18,152 nt of DNA. Origin: Prevotella sp. UBA4268 (GTDB lineage: Bacteria > Bacteroidota > Bacteroidia > Bacteroidales > Bacteroidaceae). Each line of letters begins with the position of its first letter. Position 1 is the stretch's first letter. The stretch lies in contig DGWC01000003.1 of NCBI GenBank assembly GCA_002395135.1, positions 1-18,152 of the forward strand. The letters are read 5' to 3'. The position numbers and the translations under genes were made by a program. Of the stretch, positions 1-7,016 are shown piece after piece. The notes beneath the pieces were generated by a model. The model had not been told where the DNA came from. It was given only the letters and a program-made list of their open reading frames with translations, and did no database searches.

Positions 1-10
1 CTTTTCCACG

Positions 11-52
11 AATGAGGGTGCCGCCGCTAAGCGCGCACCCTCATTGCTTTTT
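11..52 (+). terminator. Rho-independent terminator of an upstream gene outside the window
   Basis: An 11-bp perfect stem (AATGAGGGTGC at 11-21 pairing with GCACCCTCATT at 35-45) closes a 13-base loop and is followed by GCTTTTT. The T-run lies on the plus-strand side only, so it should end a plus-strand transcript whose gene lies left of position 1. That gene would be convergent with cbiB. Confidence 0.8.
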
Positions 53-130
53 CAGATAACGACAACACAAGAGCCTACTCATTTCGTCTTCGCAGTCATA
101 CAAGCATACAGGTGATATGAAAAAACGAGA

Positions 131-348
131 CAAAATCATGTTGCTGCTTTTCTTCAAAACAGACATAGTATTTCGACAAACGACATCGTATTTTGGCAAA
201 ACAGATATTAAAAAAGCAAAAATGTAATGATGCGTTACCAAAAAGGCACGCTTTGCCGAACAAAACATAAGGTTTTACCCTTCAAAAACTACGGTTTCAT
301 CGAGCAAAACCTATGTTTTTGCAGTCCAAAAACATAGGTTTTATCAGC
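131..348. repeat. Degenerate tandem array of about 22-base CAAAA-headed units
   Basis: CAAA or CAAAA(A) begins at 131, 155, 177, 197, 217, 239, 261, 283, 305 and 327, giving spacings of 24, 22, 20, 20, 22, 22, 22, 22 and 22. The last four units are closest to each other and follow a quasi-palindromic plan: CAAAAC, a few bases with TA, then GGTTTT. In units from 239 on, a T-run sits about 11-13 bases after the A-run, so A/T tracts recur roughly once per helical turn. Units at 161-180 and 181-200 match at 16 of 20 positions. This is either a decayed tandem repeat, a phased A-tract (bent DNA) segment, or both. There are no unique spacers of CRISPR type. Confidence 0.6.
306..342. terminator. Perfect 16-bp inverted repeat, possible bidirectional terminator
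   Basis: AAAACCTATGTTTTTG (306-321) and its exact reverse complement (327-342) flank the 5-base loop CAGTC. Each strand reads the stem starting with AAAA and ending with TTTT, as in many bidirectional terminators between convergent genes. It lies about 190 bases beyond the cbiB stop and 250 beyond the left terminator. The stem is AT-rich, and on the minus strand the T-run is only the 4 bases of the stem followed by GCTCG, so termination there is uncertain. It is built from two neighbouring units of the 22-base array. Confidence 0.45.
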
Positions 349-533
349 AATCATCTGATTGATTCGTTCAAGAAAAGTAATCGCTTGTCGTAGTTTCCTG
401 TTAATCAGCAGGTTATGGGAAATGCTTTAAAACTATCGTATTTCGCGCCCAATCGGCCGTTGGTGATCAGTATCGCCAGAATAAGAGCCCAAATTTCGGA
501 TTTTCTATGACAATTTCGGACGCTGTAGGTGTT

Positions 534-1472
534 TTAGCAACAGGTGAGATAATGAAATAAAGCAACAAGTATAACCATCAGAATCTCTGCCCACAGGTTG
601 ATGCGGCAGGCTCGGCGCATGTCGTCGGTGGAGAGTGGGCGGTCGTGATGACCGATGTAAGGTTTCTCTATCACTTCACCGAAATAAGTGTGGGTGCCGC
701 CGAACTGGCAGTTGAGAATGCCCGCCAAGGCACTTTCGGGATATCCGCTGTTGGGCGAGGCGTGCTTGCTACCATAGCGCCTGACGAAAGAAATGAGTTG
801 CGGGCGGCCTGCCACAACCACCATGAGCAGGGCGGTGAGGCGGGCAGGCAGATAGTTGGCAACGTCGTCGATGCGCGCCGCCACGGTGCCGAACTGTCGG
901 TATCGCTCTGTTCGGTAGCCAATCATAGAGTCGAGCGTGTTCACCATTTTATAGGCCACCATGCCGGGAACGCCCAGCAACAGCAGCCAGAAGAGCGGGG
1001 CTATCACGCCGTCAGAGAGGTTTTCGGCCAGCGTTTCCAGAGCGGCTTTCTTGATTTCCTGTTCAGTGAGTTGCGAGGTATCGCGCCCCACGATGCGTGC
1101 CACTTGCCGTCGCCCTTCGTCGAGTCCGCGCTCCAGGGCCTCAAACACCATGCGCACTTCTTTGACCAGTGTGGTGCCCGCCAGACAGAAGAAGATGAGC
1201 AGGGCGGCGATGAGCGTGGCCAGCGAGAGGCTCTTCAGGTGAACCATGGAGGCATAGCGTAGCAGCAGCCACGTCAGCAGATAGGACGACAGGATAAGGC
1301 TCACAGCCAGCACGCCCCCTTTGAGACGTCGGTGGTTGCCCCGGTTGAGCCTGTGCTCGCCCCACGAGATGGCTTTGCCGAAAAAGACAACGGGGTGGGG
1401 CAGCCACAGGGGGTCGCCCAGCAGTTTGTCCATGATCCATCCTATGATGAGTGAAATGTTCATGGTCAGCAT
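534..1472 (-). CDS. cbiB: Adenosylcobinamide-phosphate synthase CbiB
   Basis: CbiB joins adenosylcobyric acid to the (R)-1-amino-2-propanol phosphate arm (or aminopropanol) in late cobalamin assembly, in the inner membrane. The 312-residue length fits the family. Visible family motifs are GDPLWLPHPV (19-28), ALETLAENLSDGVIAPLFW (144-162), NTLDSMIGYR (178-187), HASPNSGYPESALAG (237-251) and FGGTHTYFGE (257-266). Hydrophobic segments lie near 55-73, 80-100, 157-175, 208-222 and 293-308. It is the downstream partner of the cobD-like decarboxylase, whose product is its substrate. The ATG at 1472 overlaps the upstream gene's stop, which suggests translational coupling. An ATG three codons later (1463) is also possible. 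No clear terminator directly follows; the inverted repeat at 306-342 is the nearest candidate. Confidence 0.95.
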   Translation of the reverse strand: MLTMNISLIIGWIMDKLLGDPLWLPHPVVFFGKAISWGEHRLNRGNHRRLKGGVLAVSLILSSYLLTWLLLRYASMVHLKSLSLATLIAALLIFFCLAGTTLVKEVRMVFEALERGLDEGRRQVARIVGRDTSQLTEQEIKKAALETLAENLSDGVIAPLFWLLLLGVPGMVAYKMVNTLDSMIGYRTERYRQFGTVAARIDDVANYLPARLTALLMVVVAGRPQLISFVRRYGSKHASPNSGYPESALAGILNCQFGGTHTYFGEVIEKPYIGHHDRPLSTDDMRRACRINLWAEILMVILVALFHYLTCC

Positions 1473-2503
1473 TTGTTTACTAAGTTTTTCAGGGCATCCA
1501 CCAGCAGGCGGTTCTCCTCTTCGGTCTGCGCCGCCACGCGGAAATAGCGGCGGTCGAGCCCGGCAAAATTATGCGCCGAGCGAATCAGGATGCCGTATTC
1601 GTCCACCAGTTTCCTTTTCAGCAGGATGCTGTCGCCCTTGGCCATCCTCACCAGCATGAAGTGGGTGCGCGTGGGCAGTGCCTCCATGCCGTCGATGGCG
1701 TTGATGGCGGCGTTGAGTTGTTGTGCTTCTTGCAGATACTGGTCGATATTGAAGTGAAACAGATGTTCGTTTTCCAGGATATAAAGGCAGGCCTGCATGG
1801 CCAGTGCGTTCACGGTCCAGGGCATGCGGTGCATGCGCAGCGTGTCGATAAGGGGCAGCGGACCGGTGACATATCCCAGCCGAAGGCCGGGAATGGCATA
1901 TTTCTTGGTCATGGAATGGAGCAGGATGACGTTGCCCATTTGGGCTGCCTCGCGCGGCTGCAGCAGTTCTTCGCGGCAGAAGAAGGCATAACTCTGGTCG
2001 ACGACGAAGACGGTGTGTGGGTGGCTGAATGCCGCTTCCACCAGTTGGCTCTTAGGAATGACGCTGCCCGTGGGGTTGTTGGGGTTGCAGAGCCACACCA
2101 TGTTCATCTCGTCGTTCACCTCGTGGAGCGAGCGGATGTGACTTACCTCATGTCCGTAGAGCCGGCAGGCATCCTCGTATTCGCTGAATGTGGGCACCAC
2201 GATGGCCGAGTGGCACCGGCAATCATTGCTGCCGGGGCTGGCGGTGGCCAGTGCAATGAGATAGATGGCCTCGGTGGCTCCGCTGGTAATGAGGTTCTCG
2301 TGCTGCCGGTTTCCGTGGCGCATGCTGAGCATCCGTTCAGGCAGCGAGGCCTCGACGGGCGGGTAGTTGCCTATACAGCCGATGCATTCCCTGAGGTGTT
2401 CTTCCAGTCCGGGCATGCGGATGGCATGGAACACATTCGAACTGAAATTGTGCCGGATGGTTCCCTCGTATTCGTAGATGTCGTCGCCGTGTCCTTGAAT
2501 CAT
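1466..2503 (-). CDS. cobD: Threonine-phosphate decarboxylase (cobD-type PLP enzyme)
   Basis: This is a fold-type I aminotransferase-like PLP protein of 345 residues. In Salmonella nomenclature, CobD decarboxylates L-threonine O-3-phosphate to the aminopropanol phosphate used by CbiB. The N-terminal HGDDIY, NPNNPTG (140-146), VVDQSY (D169, Y172) and HSMTKKYAIPGLRLGY (PLP lysine K200, phosphate arginine R208) are all visible. Sequence alone does not separate it from histidinol-phosphate aminotransferase (HisC). The direct 7-base overlap with cbiB, and the HG-D-IY start typical of cobalamin-pathway members, decide for CobD. The ATG at 2503 sits 5 bases after a TAnnTTTG box, so its mRNA may have almost no leader. 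The other corrin genes are not in this window. Confidence 0.88.
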   Translation of the reverse strand: MIQGHGDDIYEYEGTIRHNFSSNVFHAIRMPGLEEHLRECIGCIGNYPPVEASLPERMLSMRHGNRQHENLITSGATEAIYLIALATASPGSNDCRCHSAIVVPTFSEYEDACRLYGHEVSHIRSLHEVNDEMNMVWLCNPNNPTGSVIPKSQLVEAAFSHPHTVFVVDQSYAFFCREELLQPREAAQMGNVILLHSMTKKYAIPGLRLGYVTGPLPLIDTLRMHRMPWTVNALAMQACLYILENEHLFHFNIDQYLQEAQQLNAAINAIDGMEALPTRTHFMLVRMAKGDSILLKRKLVDEYGILIRSAHNFAGLDRRYFRVAAQTEEENRLLVDALKNLVNKC

Positions 2504-2507
2504 GCTG

Positions 2508-2527
2508 CAAAAGTAAGCAAAAAAAAC
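2508..2527 (-). promoter_or_regulatory. Candidate Bacteroidetes promoter for cobD-cbiB (-7 box)
   Basis: Read on the minus strand, a T8 run is followed by TACTTTTG (2515-2508), a perfect match to the Bacteroidetes -7 consensus TAnnTTTG. No TTTG or TTG is seen at the right distance upstream, so the -33 half is missing or weak. Transcription would begin at or within a few bases of the ATG (2503). The stretch 2508-2527 matches the susC promoter core at 18 of 20 positions. Weak hairpins lie upstream (2595-2615), followed by a T-run, but none is convincing as a terminator for the preceding phosphoesterase gene. Confidence 0.5.
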
Positions 2528-2623
2528 GATAACGGACTGCTGGCTGCGAGAAATGTTTCGTTTTTTGGAGATTCCTTCAATAAAAAAGCGCGCTATGAGC
2601 GATGTTCCATGAACAAGTCACCA

Positions 2624-4132
2624 CTATTCCGTTGGCTGGAAGCAGAAACTGCGCACTCCCGTAGCATGAAAACCATAGGCATCATGAGCCTCCACTTCAA
2701 CGACGTGGGCACCGCGTTGATAGCGCTCAGGCATCCTCAGCGTCCATAGTTGGTGGGACTCCCTTTTGCGCAGAGGGTTCATCCTGTTGAAGGGTGTAGG
2801 GAAAATTTTCTGCAAGTTCTGCTCACGTGCTCTCGCCACATTGGGATCTACCAGGTTTTTCTTCTCGCACAGCATCCATTCCCCCTTGTCTATTCTGCAC
2901 CGAACCTGGGTGCTGTCGCAGCCTCCATATACTGTCAGCATGAGCGTGGCCGACGGAATGTCTTTCAAATCGCGAAGATGGGTGTCAAGACTGTCAATGC
3001 CTGTGACATGAATGGTCATCTGCCTGTCTGCATCTTTACCGATGGCCTTGCACCGTAACTGATAGGAGGTGTTGTTAAACTCAACTACAAAATAGTTTCT
3101 TGGCGTGCCTCCCTGTTGAAGGGCTGTAGGGATGCCATCGCCATCTTTCTCACCAACCCACCAGAAGCCGCAGGAAGCACCGGCTCCTAATTCATGAACA
3201 GTGACACCATCACCCTGCTGGAAGAAACGTCCTACCTGATGAAGATGGCCCGTGATGGCCAGCACATGACCTCTTCCTTTCAGCAGGTTAAGCAAATCAT
3301 GCCTGTTCTTGGTGAAGGCAAACGGGATGTGCATGCTGAGAACAACCAGACGGTCGTGCGGCACATACTTCAAGTCTTGGCGCACGAAATTCAGTTGCTG
3401 CTCTGAGAAGAAACCCTCGTATGCGCGCGGTCCCTTTCCGTACACATTATTTAATATAATAAAGTGCACCTTTCCCTCGTTGAAGGCATACATGTCAGAA
3501 CCGAACACTTCACTGTAGGTGCGATGCTGGCGCCACCTCACACTGTCCACGTTGCGGTCGTGATTGCCAAGAACCGTCCATGTGGGAGCCGGAAGATGCT
3601 CCATCAATGCGTGCAGGTCTTGGTAGATAGCGAGGTTGTTGTTCACCAAATCGCCCAGAAAGAGATTGACCGATGTGTCTGAAGACTTCAGCAGTTCGGG
3701 CCATAAGGTGCGGGTGGCATAGTCGAGTTCTTGATAGTTTCCCACCTGTACGTCGCCAACGGCATTGAGCAGGAACCTGTTGTTTGCTTTTTTCCGTTGC
3801 AGGGGAATGTCTATGGTCTTGTCTTCAGCCAGTCTTTCTCCCATATAATAGAAATTAGAATTCACCACTTTGCTCCCAGACAGCGTGTAATCAGACGGAA
3901 GAATCGGCATGACCGAACTCCCTGTGATGAAAGGCAACTGATAGCGTCCATGCCTGTCTGTGACAACGATGGTGTCACCATTGGAAACGAGCACTCCCCG
4001 CAGCCCTTTCTCGCCACGGTCGAATATCCCGTTCCCGTTGCTGTCAAGGAAGACAACACCCGACACGTTTGCTGCATAGGCATGTAAAACCACTACTAAT
4101 AACAATGACAGGACAAAGCAATATTTTTTCAT
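2624..4132 (-). CDS. Secreted calcineurin-like metallophosphoesterase
   Basis: The 502-residue protein has a signal peptide (MKKYCFVLSLLLVVVLHAYA, likely cut near residue 21). It is followed by a small beta domain with a calcium-binding-like DSNGNGIFDRGE loop (30-41), matching the MetallophosN / SdrD-B-like fold. The phosphoesterase core comes next: GDVQ (126-129), GDLVNN (160-165), GNHD (189-192), MHIP (H268) and GHLH (295-298). That is the full dinuclear metal-binding set, so the enzyme should be active. A C-terminal beta domain of about 150 residues fits MetallophosC. Substrate is unknown; members of this family act on phosphomono- or diesters outside the cytoplasm. Its ATG overlaps the M16 peptidase stop (ATGA), so the two are expected to be made together. 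Confidence 0.88.
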   Translation of the reverse strand: MKKYCFVLSLLLVVVLHAYAANVSGVVFLDSNGNGIFDRGEKGLRGVLVSNGDTIVVTDRHGRYQLPFITGSSVMPILPSDYTLSGSKVVNSNFYYMGERLAEDKTIDIPLQRKKANNRFLLNAVGDVQVGNYQELDYATRTLWPELLKSSDTSVNLFLGDLVNNNLAIYQDLHALMEHLPAPTWTVLGNHDRNVDSVRWRQHRTYSEVFGSDMYAFNEGKVHFIILNNVYGKGPRAYEGFFSEQQLNFVRQDLKYVPHDRLVVLSMHIPFAFTKNRHDLLNLLKGRGHVLAITGHLHQVGRFFQQGDGVTVHELGAGASCGFWWVGEKDGDGIPTALQQGGTPRNYFVVEFNNTSYQLRCKAIGKDADRQMTIHVTGIDSLDTHLRDLKDIPSATLMLTVYGGCDSTQVRCRIDKGEWMLCEKKNLVDPNVARAREQNLQKIFPTPFNRMNPLRKRESHQLWTLRMPERYQRGAHVVEVEAHDAYGFHATGVRSFCFQPTE

Positions 4133-6930
4133 GGCAGTAGAACGGCTTTTATTTCATTTGCATCGGAAATAGCCCACAGGGCAAAGCGGGCAATATCGTT
4201 GACAGTCTGGGAATTCACCCGCTCATCGTAGTGATTCAAGAAATCCCAGTCTTCGTGGTTATGATAGACGGCATTGCGAATCCAGGAAGTCCAATAACTG
4301 GATTTCTGTTTCTGCAAGGCATTCTCCTTGATGAGGTTTTTCTTTACGTCTTCCAAATAGTCAGCGAACTGCTCAGGATTCGCATAAAACCGTTGCAGCT
4401 CTGATTGAACAGTATCGATGAGCATGTCCACATCAGACGGCTGACATACAAATGCGATACTGGTGCGTGAGAGAAATGACGGATAAGGTCCTGATGCCGA
4501 AGAAACACTGACACTATAGACTTTTCCCATTTCTTCTCGTAGGCGCTTGAGTAAGATAGAACGCAAAACTGCTTTCAGCATCTCTGCCTTGATCTCAAGC
4601 ATACCAGGATCTTCATTTCCTAATCGGTCTTGTTGGTAAACGAGCATGACATTGGCTTTCTGGTCTTGCGCTTCATGGCATATCAATTCCACGGGATGCT
4701 GTGGAATATGTCGCGTGCTCACAACCCAAGTTGTATCTGCCTGACCGTTAGGCAATCCTCCAAGATAAGTACTGATGAGAGGACGAATGTCCTCAAGTTG
4801 ACAATCACTAATGATAATAAAGGTATAACCCGCAGCATTTCCAAAGAAACGGTGATAAAGAGGTATCATGTCGTCAGGATTCACCGTATGGAGAACCAAA
4901 GAATCTGTCAGTACTTCATTGGTGTAGTTGCGTCCATTCATAAGCCAGCCCAGACGACGGCTAAAACGTTCATTCGGTGTTTCTTTCTTCTGCCGGTAGT
5001 TCTCCACAAGTTTTTCAATGGTCAGGCGGCATACGGAGGTATCAAGACGTGGTTGTGTCCATTTGAGCCATAGCAGTTGGAACATCGTCTCTGCATCCTG
5101 CATGCGTGCGGAGGCTGCCACACCCGTGCGGAGTTTGTCCACCAGCATGCGGACAGAGGCCGTTTTCCCCGTAAGATAATAATTCAGTTCATCGCGATGA
5201 TAGTTGCCTGCTCCTGACAACGAGATAACGCTGGGGCCTATCAGAGAAGTATAGTATTGTAAACTATCTACTCCATACTGTCCGCCTTTGCGGAAACCAG
5301 AAAGAACAATTCGTCCTTTTTCATTCTCCTGATGGCGGAAGATCACCCTCACGCCATTGTCAAGGCGCATGTCTACGGCATCCATCTCGGGGATTTCCTT
5401 TTCACTGACTATGTGATCAGCATGGGGCAAGGAACACAACTCGTCGGGGATGTCCACGTTCTTATAATAGCGGGATACTGGTTGTTGACGGACTTCGTTC
5501 AGCAGCGTGCGCAGTTGGTCGGTTGTTATTTCCCGGTTGATGTCCTCCCCGCCTCTCAGCAGATAATGCATCGGGCGCGTCTCAAAAACCTGCTGAATCT
5601 GGCGCAGCAAACTGACAGAGTCTGCCTGCGGCAAGTAAAACTCCATCAGGCGCAGTTCCTCTTCGCGAGAAATAAGGCGGTTGCCTTCATAATAGTCAGC
5701 GTAAATCTCGTCCATCAAACTGACAGAACTACGGTTTTGTCTGGATTTCACACTGTTGCGCATAGCAGATAACATCGATTTCTTTACTCTGGCTATCTCA
5801 ACTTTCGTAAATCCATACTGATAGATCTGTTGTTGGTGACGGATAAAATCGATAATGCCTTCCTTGATTTTGCCTTCCTGTAGTTCTACCGAAGCATCGG
5901 TAGCCCCTGTTGCGCCCAAGAATCGTGAATATTGCACAGAAGCCTCGCTGTATGCCGGATTGTCGAAGGAAAGAGCATTGAATCGTTGTTTGAAAAGCCG
6001 GTTGATCAGACTGCGCATGAGATACAGACGATAGTCGTCGGCTGTCTGCACGGCAGCAGGTTGGGGAAGCAGCATGAGCATGTCAAACTCGGTTTTCGTT
6101 ACTCCCTTCTCTGTAGAAATGGTGACCTTTTCTTCCTGATATTCAGGAATCGGCCATGTTTTCAGTTCCGGTCTTTTTTTAGGAGCATTTAAATGAGAGA
6201 ATTTCTTGCGGATGAGTTTCTCGATATAATCGGCATCGATGTCGCCTGCCACGGCCACGGCCATCAACGACGGATGATACCAATATTCGTAATAATCGCG
6301 GATGGTCTGCGGAGAAGCATGTCGGATGATGGCGGTATCACCTATCGTTATACGGTGCGCGTAACGGGAATCGTTGAGCAACTCCATGACCAGTTTCATG
6401 CTGTTGCTTGTCTTCGTTCCGCCACGCGATAACCATTCAGAGAGAATAACGCCACGTTCTTTCTCCACTTCTTCGGGTTCTATCAGCAGTCCGTCAGCCC
6501 AATCGGCAAGGATAGTCATGGTGGAGTCCACCAGCAGGGGATCACTGCTGGGCAGTTGCAGTTTATATACTGTTTCGGTAAATGAGGTGTGGGCGTTCAG
6601 GTCCTTACCGAACTTTGCACCGCGAGACTCTAAGAATTTCACGATACCGTCGCCTGGGAAATGGCGGGTACCATTGAAAGCCAAGTGCTCTAAGAAATGA
6701 GCCAATCCCTGTTGGTCATCACGCTCCTGCAGAGAACCTGATTTCACGAACAGTCGGTATACGGCCTCACCCTTGGGATTCTGATTGGGATATATATAAT
6801 AGGTAAGACCGTTGGCTAAGGTTCCCTTCCGCAGTTGAGAGTCATAGGGCAGGGGTTGGGCTGCCAGAGACCATGCCGTGCATAGCATTACCGCCATCCA
6901 TGCTGCTCTTCTTAACAGTGATTTCTCCAT
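4129..6930 (-). CDS. PqqL-like M16 family zinc peptidase, exported
   Basis: The protein has 933 residues with the ATG chosen at 6930. A signal peptide (MEKSLLRRAAWMAVMLCTAW onwards) ends at about SLAA|Q, placing it in the periplasm or outer envelope. The N-terminal half carries the inverted zinc motif HFLEH (H78, E81, H82) and the distal ligand in EKERGVILSE (E158), so it should be catalytic. The C-terminal half repeats the fold without HxxEH, as usual in this family. Length and the region around GLAHFLEHLAFNGTRHFPG resemble E. coli PqqL, a periplasmic protease for an imported ferredoxin. An earlier in-frame ATG at 6957 lies inside the terminator stem of the preceding gene and lacks a signal-like start, so I reject it. 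The stop overlaps the phosphoesterase start. Confidence 0.92.
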   Translation of the reverse strand: MEKSLLRRAAWMAVMLCTAWSLAAQPLPYDSQLRKGTLANGLTYYIYPNQNPKGEAVYRLFVKSGSLQERDDQQGLAHFLEHLAFNGTRHFPGDGIVKFLESRGAKFGKDLNAHTSFTETVYKLQLPSSDPLLVDSTMTILADWADGLLIEPEEVEKERGVILSEWLSRGGTKTSNSMKLVMELLNDSRYAHRITIGDTAIIRHASPQTIRDYYEYWYHPSLMAVAVAGDIDADYIEKLIRKKFSHLNAPKKRPELKTWPIPEYQEEKVTISTEKGVTKTEFDMLMLLPQPAAVQTADDYRLYLMRSLINRLFKQRFNALSFDNPAYSEASVQYSRFLGATGATDASVELQEGKIKEGIIDFIRHQQQIYQYGFTKVEIARVKKSMLSAMRNSVKSRQNRSSVSLMDEIYADYYEGNRLISREEELRLMEFYLPQADSVSLLRQIQQVFETRPMHYLLRGGEDINREITTDQLRTLLNEVRQQPVSRYYKNVDIPDELCSLPHADHIVSEKEIPEMDAVDMRLDNGVRVIFRHQENEKGRIVLSGFRKGGQYGVDSLQYYTSLIGPSVISLSGAGNYHRDELNYYLTGKTASVRMLVDKLRTGVAASARMQDAETMFQLLWLKWTQPRLDTSVCRLTIEKLVENYRQKKETPNERFSRRLGWLMNGRNYTNEVLTDSLVLHTVNPDDMIPLYHRFFGNAAGYTFIIISDCQLEDIRPLISTYLGGLPNGQADTTWVVSTRHIPQHPVELICHEAQDQKANVMLVYQQDRLGNEDPGMLEIKAEMLKAVLRSILLKRLREEMGKVYSVSVSSASGPYPSFLSRTSIAFVCQPSDVDMLIDTVQSELQRFYANPEQFADYLEDVKKNLIKENALQKQKSSYWTSWIRNAVYHNHEDWDFLNHYDERVNSQTVNDIARFALWAISDANEIKAVLLP

Positions 6931-6946
6931 TTCTTCTTTACGGTGC

Positions 6947-7002
6947 AAAAAAGACATAGTCTTCAGGAAGCAGCCACGGCTGAACTTCGCTGAAGACTAT
7001 GT
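6947..7002 (-). terminator. Strong rho-independent terminator ending the susCD operon
   Basis: A perfect 13-bp stem (ACATAGTCTTCAG at 6954-6966 with its complement at 6990-7002) is extended inward by GAAG/CTTC and CAGCC/GGCTG pairs with small bulges. This folds almost the whole interval into one long hairpin. On the minus strand it is followed by CTTTTTT (6953-6947). It starts 15 bases after the stop of the propeller protein gene and separates that operon from the M16-phosphoesterase pair. Confidence 0.92.
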
Positions 7003-7016
7003 GGGTTAAAAGATTA

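Larger units (their letters stand above)
53..533. other. Gene-free AT-rich gap between convergent transcripts
   Basis: No convincing coding region lies here. The only reading frame of any length (about 75 codons, minus strand, 268-41) runs back through the terminator at 11-52, is rich in Cys, Ser and Phe, and resembles no family I know. The gap holds the CAAAA-phased repeat array (131-348), the perfect inverted repeat (306-342), and a short direct repeat AATTTCGGA at 492-500 and 512-520, 20 bases apart, just after the cbiB stop. As both flanking genes point inward, the region needs no promoter and could hold 3' ends, a small RNA or a structural element. Confidence 0.6.

Noticed and set aside
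41..268. Minus-strand frame of about 75 codons in the left intergenic region
   Set aside because: It overlaps the terminator and the repeat array, has unusual composition (many Cys, Ser, Phe) and no recognisable family or start context.
131..348. CRISPR array
   Set aside because: The units are degenerate, have no unique spacers of constant length between identical repeats, and no cas genes are near.
645..1262. Plus-strand frame of about 205 codons opposite cbiB
   Set aside because: Shadow of cbiB; no signal, motif or promoter.
2595..2615. Terminator after the phosphoesterase gene
   Set aside because: Only 4-5 bp hairpins (CGCT-CAT-AGCG, TGTTC-ATG-GAACA) precede the T-run; too weak to call.
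1571..2749. Long plus-strand frame (about 390 codons) opposite cobD
   Set aside because: It is antisense to a well-supported PLP enzyme in GC-rich codons, where open antisense frames are common; its His/Gly/Val-rich product has no domain pattern.
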